Assembly: GCA_963691815.1 (NCBI GenBank)
Contig: OY829654.1
Span: forward strand, 11,497,298-11,561,297
From: Echiichthys vipera
Lineage: Eukaryota > Chordata > Actinopteri > Perciformes > Trachinidae
Reading direction: 5' to 3'
Length of the DNA: 64,000 nucleotides
Part shown: positions 25,301 through 40,800 of the stretch, piece by piece
Numbering within the stretch: position 1 is the stretch's first letter
Layout of the letters: each line of letters starts with the position of its first letter
Notes under the pieces: generated by a model
What the model was told of the DNA's origin: nothing
The model's database searches: none
The model's input: the letters and a program-made list of their open reading frames with translations, nothing else
Position numbers and translations under genes: made by a program

Positions 25301-28300
25301 TAAAAAAGGACTCCAGACACAAAACAGAAGACCTAGTTCCAGAAGCACACAGATCTGTGACAGCCTGCTGTTATCGTTTAACTCCTTCATCACAGAGTAT
25401 CTTAGAGAGAAACAACAAAGGTCCCAGTCCCGACCTGAATCAGGGATATTGCAGTTCATGGGTGGGGATTTAACCTCAAAGTCTCCTGTTGCCTAACTGT
25501 TGTGGTCAAATACATGCTGTACTTTATAGTCACAAGAAAGTGTGAGATGCTGACTGAGGAGCCCTCAGTACATCTTGTCTTTGACCCTACATGAAAGTCT
25601 CTTCAGAACTTAACAACTCATTCTGCTCCATGTTAATTGCTCCACAGGGAGAGAATCAACACCATATATTTACAATAAGAATTACAAGAATAACAGTGCC
25701 TCTGGAATACTTAGGTAGTTATAGGTTGTTTTGTTTTTTAATGTATTCCTCCAAATTTGTTGGAGACAAATCAAATGTCTGACATACAACTAATTCTGTT
25801 GAAGGGTGCACTATAATCACTAATTTATTAGTTTAAACTTCCCTCTCTTCTCAACTGTCAGTGGCAGGTGCTGTTGCAACAAGCCACTTTCTGCGTTTCT
25901 GCTTCATTGTCTTCCCCCTCAGCTTTTAGTTGAAATCTCATTGGTTGTTGAAAGGAAACCTGAGTCTTGTTCTGTGTCATTCAAGAAAAACACACACAAT
26001 GAAACCCAACATGTCTGAAATCAGTGGAAGGGACAAAGTCGTCAGTCTTCCCATCATGGAAACCCATCAACAGCCTACATTGAAATGAATATTCTCCCAA
26101 ATAAATGCCCCGATTATAAAAGCCAAACAATCAAAACTGATGCATTCACAGAACATACAAGATTTCACATGAGTATGATGGTGTGGTTGTACGAGACAAA
26201 ACATTGCAAAGCTCTCACTGAGGCCTGTTTGTTTATTTCAATCTTTTTTCAACTAGTGTCAGAATAACTCATCCACTCATATGATATTTAAATGGTTTGG
26301 TGTGACGTCCCATTAGGGTCCATAACATCTACCCATACACAAACATTTGTCACAGTGATACATTAAATGGGATATCATTATTACCAAAACCTTCAATATG
26401 ACACTTTTTCTTGGTAATGACAAGCCAAATAGCCAAAATCTACTTTCATTTCCTCTTGGATCTCCATTGCAGCTTTTTGGTTCCGCCTTTGAACCTCATT
26501 ACTAGTGTTTCTCCATCACATGCTCTGAAAGCTTGTATTTCATCTGCATATATCAACAACAGTTCAATAATTTGAATACCTCAACGTTTAATTGTGAAAC
26601 ACGAGCACCCTCTACTGGCTGAAAGAATGAGGTGCAACCAAAGAGGAAACTGGCATTGTCATTATTTGTTTATGAGAGGTTAGGTTTCTTCTGTCTTGTA
26701 CGACTGGTTTTTCCCCTCTCCGACTTCATAACAGTGATGTAAAATAGTACATATTATGATATGTTTTACCAAATATTATTCAAGTTTTATCCAGCATTAC
26801 CATACCCAAATTTAAAGCAATTTTCTTTATGTTGAGTTACAGTGAATTCATCACAGTTTTATGATAAAATAAACACAACCATATTTTAAGTAATATGCTT
26901 TCTTATGTTACGCTTGCTCCTAGAGTAAAAAACCCCACTCAATATTTCACCTTTCAGTGACATATAGGGCTACATACACAGTACATAGTCTCCCTCAAAA
27001 CCTCATGTGACTGTTTATCAAAACAAAACCAAGAATGTACCAAGTCAGACACAAATACTCATTTACAACAGAGAGAGAGAGAGAGAAATACCACTATTAA
27101 TTTCAGAGAGACATTTCACAGTTAAATTAGCTAGGTGGTCATGATAAAAGGTGTGTAACTCAAGGGTCAGAATGTTTGTATCACTTTATTTAGTTCGTCC
27201 TGACACAGGGGAGTGTCTGTACAGAACAGGGACAAGGCAGCTCTAAAACAACCACTTGTCACAGTGGAGCTGTGCAGTCTCTTACTGAAAGTGCGCCACT
27301 GTTTCACCAGGAGATCGTAAAGAGGCTGCAAAGTGTTTTCCATGATGCATTTGTGCAGCATCCTCTACACCACCAGCAGCTCTTAGCGGCTCCAGGGTGG
27401 AATCATGTTATGTTGTTTATCCTAACACTCATTCGTCCCTGAGGTAAAATCCCCCTGTAAACCATGGGGCACCATATATTTTGTGACCCTTGATGTCATG
27501 AAGGGACTAATCATAGCTCCTCCTTTAAGAGTTAATGAGAATGACCTCATTGTCTTGTCTTGATGTCTTTGCTTCGGTGAGCCCTCGAGGGATGAACTTT
27601 TGGATACTCCACATATACAGCCGTTCTCAGCAAGGAAAGAAAGATGGAGGAATCAACACAAATCCAAACTGTCATTTTATAAAAGGGGAATGAAGACACA
27701 TTATTTTTTTACAGTACACATTATTTCCTGCACATCTTTCATTGTAATTGACAAATTACTGTACGTAGGTAAAATAACTTGGCGAGAAAGCAAATAAGTG
27801 TATATCCCAAAATATTTAACTATTGTAATTTAGTTAAACTCACTGACAACCAAGGTGTTTAAGTTCAGGAGTTGCATGACATGGAGTGTGATGTTTCCTT
27901 AGATTTTCATCCTGAGTACATGAGGTTTTGCATGAGGTTTACATTTCTGGTATTTAGCGAAATGACAAGACAACTGTTGGTTGGGTTGTCATGAATTTTG
28001 ACAAACACATTCATGTTCCCTTTAGGATGAATTTAAATAACTTTAGTATTTCCCTAACTTTTCTTCTAGCACCATTATCAGGTAACAAAATTATGGTTTA
28101 TGGCCATTTACCTGCAAAAGTGGCATTTCCTTCAGCCTCAGCTGTACCTTGTGTTTACACCTCAGCATGTTCGCCCTGCCTGCGCGGCAAGTCTTTTAAA
28201 TGATACAGGCATTGGTACACTTTTCTGTCAGCAGGCAGAAGACAGCATACGTGAAAATTTAATAAGCTTCATCTTGGAAATCAGTGAGGCCCAACATGTT

Positions 28301-31300
28301 CTAAGTCAGGAAAGAAATGAAAATACTGAGAATGTATCTGCTGCTCTGCTGCATGAGCCAGACTTTAAGGTTTAAGACCGTTTGGAATTTTAATCTTGAG
28401 CTTCAGCATGTTTGTTCTTCTCAAAACATTTCACCTGTTATAAGATATAACATGTTAACACATGCAGGCAACTGAGCAACTGCAGAGCTAAAAATGAGAA
28501 AACTGGCAAAGAGCACCACAAGTTTGCCATTTTTCTCAATCTGTTGAAACAACTGTACATTTTGTGCATTTCTACTTAGCAAATCTTCTCATGGGAAATG
28601 GAGTGTAAACTTAAATATACTAAGATTTCACCTGAGATTTCAAGTATGTTACTGGAGCAGTTATACTACATAAACTAAACTAACTTGCTCTGTTCACAAT
28701 ATCTGCAAATATTTAAAAAACAAAAACATAAGAATGGGGAAATAAATTACAGACAGTAATTAATGGACTTACACAAGAGTGCAAAATACTACTTTTATTT
28801 AGTTGTGTATGTTTTTGAAGTGTGAAATTTAGTCATTACCACGCTTATTTAAGGATATGAGGGCGTTCATTATTTAATAAAAGATGTAGGATTGTTGTAT
28901 GTCTGTTGCCTTAATATATCACATAGGGATGTGCTCATTTAGTCTTTCCAGCTGTGTTTTTATTACTGCAACATCTTCCAAGCATTCAGGATAGAGCCTT
29001 TAACTATTAAACAGGATGCTCAATGAGCTGTGGAGGGAAAAAAGAGAATATTTTTATAGATCGTTTTGCCTAACAACCTAGGTTATGACAACACAGTTAT
29101 TTATTGTTTACAGCTGGTTCATTCTGTGATTACGAGGTGTGTACATACAGTGTGTTGAGTGGTATAGACCTATCACTGCAACCACTTGTGAGATTGATTG
29201 GGGCAAATTTAAAGCTGTTGAAGTGTCAAGTTTGACTTTGTGCGAAATGAGGCATGTAAAAGTTGATTGCAGATCAGAAGGTGAAGTGTTTCAATGTCGA
29301 TTTGCTTGTATCTCCTTTACTGACATCAGACTAAACTGCCATTTTATTTCACTGAACAACTCTGAGATGTAAGCAGTGATTCAGTGGTCTGAATGTAAAA
29401 GTACCATGCTAAAGTACATTCAGCCATTATACGAAAATTCAGATTTAAAATGTCAGAGAACAAGTGGAAGTGGTGAAATGTTATTACAGTCATTTTAATC
29501 ATTAGCATCACAGAAAAGGACTGCAGGGTCATATAAATCAGAGCTTCCAACGCACATGGGAGACATTCTGTGAGTTTTATTGGTTTTTAAGAGTTTCCTT
29601 TGGAAAATAACAGTAGATTACATGATGGAAGAAAAGCTACTGGATATGAAACATCCTTTCAAATTGCTTATAATGTGAACGGTTCGGAGTAGAGAGACTT
29701 TAATGGAGCTGCTGAAAATGGCTACCAAAAATTGTCACAGGGGAAAATGTATGAAAACAGAACATTCATTCATTCATTCATCTTCAACCGCTTATCCCGG
29801 GGTCGGGGTCGCGGGGGGTGCTGGAGCCGATCCCAGCTGACATCGGGCGTGACGCGGGGGACACCCTGCATAGGACGCCAGTCTATCGCAGGGCACATAG
29901 AGACGCACAGAGACAGACAACCATTCACACCTACGGGCAATTTTAGAATCATCAATTAACCTAACACGTGCAGCGCAACAAAAAAAAAATGGGATGGTGT
30001 GGGGATGTCTTTGGTTGATTAAGATCTTTACAGATACAACTCTAATTAGAGTAATGTTGTCATTTACTCAACACTGTTCTAAGACCTTCATTTTCATTGG
30101 CTGTGTACATCTGGCAAAACAATAAAACAGCAGTATATAGTTTAATACGCAGAGATTAATTGAAAGTGTATACAATTATTTATTGAGGTTAGCAACAGAG
30201 AAAGGTTTTCACCGTTGGACCCCATGGTTGTAAAGCTTCTTTGTTAACTGTAGGCTCATATGAAGATAAGAGATAGGATCCTCTGCAGTCATGATGCTTG
30301 TGGTGATGGTGGTGGTGGTGGAGTATACCAGCAGGCGGTTGACAGAAACTCTCAGTTGAATCTCCTCCAGGTAATGGTGACGTGGAGAAGATGGGGGGCA
30401 CAGCAGCAGGTCTGATAGACAGAACAACATAATTGCTGCGATATTTAAGGAACGCCATCTGAGGACTGATTGGCTCCAAGAAAGATCACTGTCTAGACAT
30501 GGTGATGTCAGAGTTGGGAATGAAGTGAAGGAGAAAATTAGGAAACAGCAGGAATTCACCCACAGAGGAATAAAGTCAACGTGTGAAAGAGAATATCTTC
30601 CCTATTGAACTTTCCCTGAAGCCTCATCATGAATACTCTTAATAAATAAATTGCATGTCATCCTGTGAGGACTGCATAAGATATAAATGCTTTTCTTTGA
30701 CCTGTTGGGTTGATCTAAATATGAATTAAAAAGGGATTTTCTTGATTGTATGACTATGTAGCATAGTTTCATAGGTATGTGTATGTACGTATAGGTACTG
30801 AATTTTTTTTCCTTCATTGAACAATGACGGGGTCTAAACGAGAGTATCATACCTTGAACCCACACACACACAATAGCATAATCATGCACAAATAAATATT
30901 CTTCATGCTTTTCCTCCTAGATAAAAGTAATTCACTTGCATATTTGTTCTTTCCCTCTTTCATTTATATCATTCATTCAGTTTTCATTCTTTCATATTTG
31001 GTCCACCTGCCTGTCCGTGTCCAAAGGCAGAAAGGAAAACCAGGACCATTTGCTCTTCCTGTTTTTGAATCTCTGAAAGGATGTGTCCTTGTTTAATTTC
31101 TTCATTCTTCATTTTATCAGTCCTCATTTAAGGTATTTACATCTTGCATCAACACTGCTTCAATGTGTTTATGCCATAAATTGAAAGGCGGCATCTCCTG
31201 CAAGTATTCCTTCTATGACACCAATCTTGGCACCCACATTAAAAGATGGTTTGGAGCGGGAACCCAACAAAACCGTCACTTTGAATATTGCCAAGTGCAT

Positions 31301-34300
31301 CCCCATAGAAGCTGCAATTGATAACTTTCTATGAAATTGTTTTTTTTTTTGTTGATATTTTCTGAAACTCACTATATTTTTTACAGCACAATGAGACAGT
31401 GAAGTTGATCTAGCAGATAACGTTCAGAGCATAGAGAGGTAGAGCAACATTACTTTTTCGTCTGTCGGGTTATAGTGACAGTTTCAGCATATATGAAAAA
31501 ATGCATGGGTTTTTGCAGGTGGTCTGATTATCTCCTAGACATGCATGTTATTAGTAACACTACATCATCTTGCTTTCTGCACCGTGACTGCCCACTGCTC
31601 CTAAATAGTTTTCATGGATCAAATGAAGAGGAGGAATTTATTAGAATAAAGTATGACTTAGCTTCCATTTGAGTAGGCCTACTCTCAGCCCAGGACATCT
31701 CGCCCTTCGAAAGCAGCCTTCCATTTCCTGACCATAAATCCTCAAACTTGATCATGTGATACAGATCCATACCACACATCTGCAGGGCTTACTGTGGTCG
31801 TACAGCTGCACTGGTTGAGGTCGACTAGTAATACAGTGGTGGTCTTCTCACTTACTTGTTGTGTCATCTCAAGTTGTCCGGCAAGATCAGGCTGGATTTA
31901 GAAAACCTAAACCGTTGTGCGTCATTAAGGACATTTTTGGCTTTTTTAATTTTTCGATAATTTTGGCTGTGTTAATGCAAATGGTAAAAATGCTGGCAAG
32001 CGTTTGAGCTTTTGGTTGTTTTTTCATTTTGGAAGTTCAACCTTAGCTCCTATAATACGTCTGTAATGAATTGTGTTGCCAAAATACAGACCCTGAAAGA
32101 CAAATATGACCCATTGAAATCACAGTTTTAAATCCCAAAGCCATTACAGCATAAAACCGTGCTTTCCATTATATCAGGTTTTCAATCTAAAGCCCACACT
32201 TCAAAATTGTAGTTTTTATTACTTTCTACCAGATTGAATCCAAACCGCCACCACAGCGACTTCCTGGTTGATCCAATATGGAAGTGCAAAAAACTGCAGT
32301 TCTCCGAGTGTCCACTGTGGGCAGTTTGCACAAAAGAGCAATTTCTCATTGACCCCCATGTTAAACAGGCCGTTTTCACAGCATAATTAAACCTATTTAA
32401 GGCCTGGTACAAAAAACATTCTCATCTGTATGTGTAGGTCATATCTCCATGACAACACTAATGGGGGGGATTTTTTTTTGTACCAGGCTAGTTTTTATGA
32501 ATAATTAGGGGTGCGACCTCTTGAGTGACAGTTAGCCCCTGGCCCTCACTTCTCCTCGAAGGTATACGTCAGCCAGATGGACGTATCTCCCTCCCCCAAC
32601 ATCACATCAATGCCTTTTTTGGTCAGAGGAAATGAGGCAGAGTCAAAGTCTGACAAGATGGCGACTTCCGTAGGCGCGCATGAATGGATCAAGTTTAGAC
32701 AACAGACCTCGACGGGGAGGCCACGTCCATTTTTTATACAGTCTATGATTGAACCATTTTCTCTACATGCTATTTTCCTGGTTTCCATTAAGGGATTATT
32801 GCTGCTTATGGAGCAATACAGTGTTTAATTTAATGCATCAAAATCACTGTTGTTGCTAATGTTGACATATCCCAGACTGTGAAAAAAAATCCCCTGGCAT
32901 TTAGTAAATACAAAATAAAAAAACATGATGATGTAAACAAATAGCATTTAAAGCATGTTATCTGAAACACCCAAGCGATTTGAAAATGGCAGTTTTGGTT
33001 TATGCTTACACTTCACATTACAGCACAGGTCAGTGCAATTTACATCAACGGAATTACATAACCCATGATTTCACATACTGTATATGATATATTCAGATAA
33101 AGTCCATCTACCTCAAGGAGATGAAGGAAGAGCTATATCCTCAAAACCCTATAAAAATGTCTATCATATATATTTTTCTACATTTTTCCCATCAACATGT
33201 AAAAATAATAGCGACTGAACTAAGTTACATCAATATTCAAGTCATTTATTTGGTGCTTTACGTTCTGATCTTTGCACGTTATCTTTATTTTGCGCTAAAG
33301 TTCTTAATAAAAATTAGTAAATACTCTTTTCACTTTTCATTTGTCAAATACAGAAATATACAAAAATAGGAGTCAACGTGGTTATTTCGTATAGACAAAC
33401 ATGCTTTATCATGATATATATACTGTTAGAGATATATGAAATGACCTAGATCTGTATAGAAGATTTTGGCCATATCGCCCAGCCCTAACAGTATGTCAAG
33501 GCCAGTTCTTAACTTCCCTGAAACAGACAGCAGATCTTCCAAATTTATCAGCAGTTTGAAAGCTACAGAAACTATTTGCTTGTGTGGATAAAACTCCAGT
33601 CAGTTGTAAATGTCAAGCGCAAGCACAGGACTTTAATTATAGCTTAACATATTGGCTCTGCCTCAGTTGTCCCATAATAAACACCCATTATTCATATCCT
33701 CTAAAATGGCACTGAAGCAAAAATCGTATATAATGTTTACCGAGTGTAGAAGGATATTATCAAGCTGGTGAATGTTGTCACATCCTCCTAGGGAACTGTG
33801 CAAGAAGATGAACCATAGTCATGTTTATAAACTGAAGGTCACTGGAGGTAACCAGGAATGACTAATGGTGTGCTCACCAAAACCACACATTTGTGTCTTC
33901 ACTGTGGATGTGCTGCTCCCTGAAATTCTTCCGTATGTGGGTAATGATATTATATGCAACTCCTGAAACTCTTCACTGAGTGATGATCTGTCAAATGTCA
34001 GCTCAAGCTTCTATGTGAAGTTTAAAGCACTTTAGCAATGTAAAGTGAAGCAGGCATTCGATGATATGAAAAGCATCTGCAACAAATGTATATTCTTTAC
34101 AAAACACAGATTCAAACAAGCCTATTTAATGACAAGTAGTTTTATCAAAAAAGTTGATGAAATGTCATATCAATGAAGTCTTGATTTAAGAAATTAAGTG
34201 AAGAATTTAAACCCAACTCAAGTATAGTCCCAGGTTCTCGTACATTTACCTCCATGAAGCAGTCACAAAAATGTGTCTGAATAGCCCAGTATCCATGGTT

Positions 34301-34803
34301 AAATATCAGTACAAAAGCAAAGGAGATTACAAAACTTTGTGATCTATATCTCAAACAACAAATATTCATTTAAGGATTTAGTGAGCAGGAAACTATGCTT
34401 AACTGTATTAACTTGAGATCAGATTTTTTGCACAAAATAACTAAACATTAAGACGTGAAGGAGATTAAGAATTTAAACAAAGATGTGTTTTGTGTAAAGT
34501 CTGTCTGATAAGTCTTTCAGGAATGAGATCACACCACCTACTTTCTACCCCCCTAGTTCTGGTGCCTTGCTCTGACCACATCCATCTTATCTCTGCCTTT
34601 GTTTTGATCTAAACTACACAATGTTTCGTAACTGTACCTTTCATAGTTGTGACACTGTTGCAGTAAATAGATTTTGCCACAGACAGAAAGACATATAACC
34701 ATCCGGCAAAATATTCCAAACCAACTCCTTGGTGATTCCCGCTACAGAAGGTGTCTCCAGGACCAGATTTTGCCATGACGACACACACACACACACACAC
34801 ACA

Positions 34804-34863
<60 letters not shown>

Positions 34864-37800
34864 CACATTTTTACTAAATTTTAGATATTACAGAGGGGTA
34901 GTCATAGAGAATATGAAGGCACACCAGTATTAAAAGTAATGTTAAATAACTATATGTACATGTGTTGTAAAATTGCAGGTACATTATAAATGTGTGCCAG
35001 TTGCACTGTTTTAAATCAGAAAAAAAAAATCCATTCATCATTGTATTGGGAACAGTGTGGTAACAGATAATTAATTTATGCATCATTTATTTATGTAAAC
35101 GGGTAAATGACGTTTTTTTCCTCTAGTCACACCTCACAGTATTATGATCATGAAATCATATATAGGCCCAGCTGTAATTTTCTGAATATATCAGTTACAT
35201 GTTTGTTCATGTTTACTGATGGAAAATCAGCATTTTGAGTATTTTTCTCAATTACTCACAAATCCAGATACAGCACCACTTCACTCAACATTTCTGATAT
35301 AAACAATAATTTAACAGCAACAGAACACATTCATAACTTGTAGTGGCAATTGTGATTTAATCCGGTTCCTTTTAGGTGGGGAAAAGCAGTTTTGAGCAAT
35401 ACTTTGTTTTTGTAACTTCCAACTGATTTGCATGTTATTTGCACATGTTGCTTCTCCGCTATTAGATAGCTCTTCATATTCACAAAATGCCCTGCTGTTC
35501 TTTTTTTCTAACAGCTGTGGAGGAAACTAAACAGGTAGAAGCCGACAATAAGGCTCTTACTCCTTCACAACAACCTCCAGAGGACACCTCAACAGATGCT
35601 GCTCCCTCTTCCCAGCTAGCCACTGAGCCAGCACCACCACAGAGCCACTCTAATGAAAAGACAAAGGAGCTGGTCAGCAGTGGTGTGCCTAAGCAGCAAT
35701 CTGAAGAATCAGAGCCCCCTATACCACCCAACCCAGCAAAATCTAGTCCGTCTCCAGCAGCACCATCCCCATCCACGTCTGCTCCCAGACATCATGAAAC
35801 AGGGGCTCTTATGGTCACTAAGACCTCATACGTCATACCAAAGAAGCAGCCTGGACCCCAGCCTCCGTCCAGCCACACGCCTGCCTCAGCATCAGGCCAG
35901 AAACCTTTCTCAGCCCCCACACTGCTGAACGAAACCAGAAATCTGCCGGTGCCACCTGCACCCAGTGCTCCCTCTTCTAGACCCTCTCAGCCTAATAACC
36001 AGATCAGACAGAGCATCCAGCGCTCCCTCACAAGCATCTTGTTTAAAAGGTAAGAACTGTTTCACAGGCCTATATCAAAGTCTTGTCCTTTACAAATACT
36101 AAACTCTTGATGAACTGAAAGTAAGCCCCATGAAACGTTAAATTGATGGTGGTATGAGTCAAAATAGTGAATGCCAATAGTTTTAAGCACTTAGGAAAAC
36201 AACATGGACCTAATTTGATAAGCATGCAAAAGCGTACTGTAACCTACATCATCTAAGGGAAGATGCACCATAAATTCAGCAACATTCATTTCAGTATCAG
36301 CGTTTTAATAATTAAGCTTTTCTTTACTGACCAGATTACATACCTCAGTTATCCTTCACAAAGTAGATTATTTTCATGACAAGACATGGCTTTTGCACTT
36401 TAACAACAATTAGTGTAAAAATGCATCTCAATTTGTTAGAGCAGTGATGAAACAAATTTGACAACTAACTGACTTTTCATTTGTCAAGGGTGTGTGATTG
36501 TGAGGATTTGAAGGTGTCTGAGACTGAAGTTGCAAAACTTGTTGCGAGCATTGAGATGGAGATGTTCGACATATTTCGCAACACAGACAGCAAATACATG
36601 AACAAGTACAGAACTATAATGTTCAACCTGAAAGACCCAAGAAACAAGGTTTGTATAAAGTTGATTAAACACATTTCTGTTTTAACATCTCTCTTCTTAC
36701 CATATCTAATATCATACCATTTGAAATCTGTTAGCAATATTGAAGAAATTTGTAACGTTTCTTTTAGGTCATCTCATAGTTATTTCTGTTTTTAGCAAAC
36801 TGAAGTCCAGTTTTTGGTTCTCTCTAGGGCTTGTTGTATCGGGTTGTTCGTGGAGAGATCAGTCCCTTCAGATTGGCAAGGATGAGCCAAAAGGATATGC
36901 AGGCTCTCAAAGCATCAGAGCCAACTGCTAAAGAGACAATTGAGGTAAAGTGTAACAATATATATATCAAACACACAACCAAATCAAAATCAGATATTTT
37001 GTGTTGAACTTAAAGAATCAAGCCTGTCTGTGTCTGAGGTGTTTATCTTCGTCAATCCCTTGTGTGTATCTAGGGTAAGGATGCAGCTGCTGAAGTGACA
37101 AGTTTGCTGCAGAAGCCTGAAGCAGTGAAGGTTGATTTGCCCAGTTTGAATCCTGCTAGACCTGATAGAAGCATGGTGTGTACTTGCCTTATTTGCATTC
37201 AGTTGGTGGATTTTTTTTAACATGATTTCTCATGAAAGATCGTGGATGTTATGTTATCTCTGTGGGTTCAGTCTGATTAATAGTGTGTTTGCGTATAGGT
37301 TGCTTCTAAGGAACAGAAGAAAAGCCTTCCTGCTTTTGCTGTCAAGCCCAGAACAAGTCAGCCAAACCTGGGTAGTGCTGTACCAGACATACTTGACTAT
37401 ATGCTGAAGGACACAACATCGGAGCACAAAACTCACCTCTTTGACCTCAAATGCAAGCTATGCACAGGTAAATTAAAAATAGGTTTTACAATAGCAGTGC
37501 AAAACCCTAGTGAATATTATTATCCAATGACCTCCTATTGATACTTTTAATTGAGTTTTTAAAAAAATAGATCCTTATTTCTTCCCAAAGGCCAAATTCT
37601 AGCTGGGGAAGAGGAGGAACCTGCAAGGAAAAAAAACAAAGTTTCGGAAACAAGAGATAAACATGAACCCTCTTGGAGAAAGTCTGCAGGAGATGACTCC
37701 CCTCTGCTGGCGCCACCTGACTCACCTGACATGGATTCTCCAACATCATCCCTAATAGATCCTTCATCCCGTTTTATCATTGATGCGCCAGCATTGACTA

Positions 37801-40800
37801 TTGTAGAATCCCCTGCTTCTCCTATAATGGACTCTCCAGCCTCCCCTACTTTAGAGTCTCCAGCTTCCCCTGTCATGGAGTCCCCTGCATCCCCAACTCC
37901 AGAAACCTCTAAAACTACTAAAAGACAGAGAGCATATACACCTGTTGTGATCCCTGCAGTCTCCACAGTGAGCATCACAAGGCGTGACCCCCGCACTGCA
38001 GCAAGCCGTTACTCTACTTCACTTAGTGTCATCTCAGGTCCTAGTAACACAACCCATAAACAATCAGTCCCATATGATCCTCTTAAAGAGAGTGTATCTG
38101 CATCACCCTCAGCACCAGCCCCCTCACGACCACCAATTAAACCATTACCTAAATCTATTTTAATGAAGCCATCTTCCTCTGTGGATCCCAGACTCTATGC
38201 CACATCATCAAGGTATTTCCATAGCTCTATTTCATTTTGTTATAGGTGGTATACATTTGAGCAAAAGCATGCATTTCATAAGCATAATGTGTGGATATGA
38301 CTGTAATTGTACTGTTGTGTTTTGTGTCTCAGGACCGTGATCTCTGAATCTCCAGCTGATGGTGAGACTTCTCAGTTCTTGGCTAAGCAAGACATAGTGT
38401 GGAAAGGCTTTCTGAACATGCTCACTGTAGCCAAGTTTGTCACCAAGGGATATCTGATTTCAGGATCTGCTGAAAATCTCAAAGCGGTATAGTACTGCAA
38501 AATAATATTACTTATATAATAACTTTTTGTATCAAAAAGATCTGTCGTTGGCTTCAATTGACTTGACAAATATATTAACTTTTTTTCTTGTGTGTAGGAT
38601 CTACCTGATACCATACAGATCGGAGGACGAATCCTGCCTCAAACAGTGTGGGACTATGTTGCAAAACTAAAGACCTCTGTTACAAAGGCAAGCAGTATAT
38701 TTTTAGTATTTCTTCCTGTGTCTTGTACAATGATATTGGAAATCTATCAATGTTGTATATCTCTCTTTCTTTTTTCCTTTTTTCGTTCACTAGGAGTTAT
38801 GTGTGATCCGGTTTCACCCTGCAACAGAGGAGGAAGAGGTGGCCTATGTCTCCCTGTATTCCTATTTCAGCAGCAGAGGTCGTTTTGGTGTGGTTGCCAA
38901 TGCTAACCGTTCCATCAAGGATGTGTACCTTGTCCCACTCAGTTCAAAGGAATCAATCCCATCCATACTGCAACCTCTTGAAGGACCAGGTGTGATAAAG
39001 CTCTGAGTACCGCTAATAGTTTTTCATGATAAACCATGCATTTTTGGGCTTAGGCTTGCACCTACAGTATGCCAATATCTCCATAGCCCAAGCAGTTTCA
39101 GTACTTGGGTTGCAATAACTCACAAAATTAATATTTCTAAGAGTTGTAAGAGTGTTTTAAGAGCTCAGAATTAAGGAAGTTATGGGGCACTGTTACATCT
39201 ACTGAAAGAAATTACAGATATCAATCAAGCATTTAAAAAAAACAAAAACAATGGGGAGCTTATTGTCATTAATTTAGAATTTTCATGATGATTAATTGAT
39301 TTCCTTTACTTTATTTCATAGGGCTTGAAAAAAACAGGCCAAATCTTCTTCTGGGTCTGGCAGTCATCCAGAAGGCAAAACGTTCAGGAAGCTTTCCTCA
39401 GGAAATTGAAGAGAAGAGGCCCAAAGTTCATATGTCAAAAGACCCTATGTGGATCCCAAAACCCCCCGTCCTCTATGGTTCTGACAAATTAGAGATATTC
39501 CAACCCTACGATCCAGAGACTCCTGCTAGCATCACCCCTCCTCGCTCACCACCTTTCTCTGGGTCACCATCAGACTCTTCCTCTTCTCGCTCAATTTCCA
39601 TACCATCTTGTTTGACTTCCATTAAAACAAACCCTCCTGTTTCTACCTCAGCTGCTGTTGCTGCCACTGAATCCGTCTCTAATAGCACCTCTGACAAGAA
39701 TAACACAACGGCATCCAGTACAAAGACTCCTCTGCAGACTATCTTGAGTAATTTGTTTGGCAATATGCAAACTGACTCTGTGGTCTCTTCTGACAGAAGT
39801 ACCACCACAAAAATAACAACTGGTGTTGAGAAGGTTCAAGTGTTTTCTCAGGGGACCAGATCAATTGTGGATCCAATTGTCCAACAGTATGGACAGAAAT
39901 CCAAAGTAAAAAAAATAGAAGAAAAGGAAGAAGAAAATGACTTTGACCGACCATATGACCCAGAAGAGGAGTATGATCCAGCAATGAAATATGGAATGGT
40001 TGCTCCTCAGAGCATAGAAGAAATTAAGGCAGATGGCCCTGCAATATCAGGCTTTGTAGACGATGATGTGGCCTATGATCCAGAGGATGAGACCATCTTT
40101 GCAGATTTTCAAAGTGATGTTGCCAAAACAAAACCCCCTGTTACAACTGAAACATCAAGTTCTCCATCATGCCCAACCCCAACTTCCCCACAGATTGTAT
40201 CATCAGCTTCCACCTCCCTGCCAGTGGAAACCCCTAGCCTAGCTGGAGTTAAGCAGAACATTCCTACAGGCACTGTGGTTGTCTCAGCTGCAACACTTAC
40301 TGAACAACAGCGGATGCTTGAGGAGCTCAATAAACAGATTGAAGAGCAAAAACGTCAGTTGAAGGAACAGGAAGAAGCGCTACGTCAACAGAGAGAGGCT
40401 GTGGGTATGTTCATGGCTCACTTTTCTGTTTCTGATTCCCTGATGTCTCCCTCACAAAAATCTTTGCCTCTCAGTCAACTGTCAGAATCAACAGACAAGA
40501 CCAGCAACCTTACAGAGTTTGCGGACAGTTCAAATGTGGATTCACAAACTGTTAAGATAGCAGACACAACTGCTATCCCTAATTTAGAAAATGACACAGA
40601 TACTATTACAGAGCAAGATGAAACACAGGAAAATCTGAGGGAATCCTCTGCTGGAGAGATTGAAGATTCTGATGTAGCTTACGATCCTGAGGACGAATCA
40701 CTTTTTAACGAAATTCAAGATGATGTATTTCAAGGAGGAAGCATAAAGAATTGTGATTCATCTTTGTCTAGAACAGGGCGTAGTACCAGCCGCAAGAGCA

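Larger units (their letters stand above)
20382..35514 (+). other. 15.1-kb DIDO1 intron
   Basis: By far the largest intron here; it divides the PHD-bearing part from the TFIIS/SPOC part. Several repeats are listed separately. Outside them the sequence is AT-rich with short open frames only and no RNA gene seen. A GC-richer patch at 23800-24200 and a protein-like minus-strand frame at 27167-27361 were not recognised. Candidate poly(A) hexamers ATTAAA at 21371 and AATAAA at 21574 could serve a short isoform. Confidence 0.8.

Noticed and set aside
28100..28375. Plus-strand frame ending in HEPDFKV
   Set aside because: Considered as a nested or alternative DIDO1 exon, but it has no family resemblance, no phase-matching splice sites and a plain intronic setting.
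34601..34870. Minus-strand Cys/Val-Arg-Ala repeat frames
   Set aside because: Translation of the CA/CGCA microsatellite.
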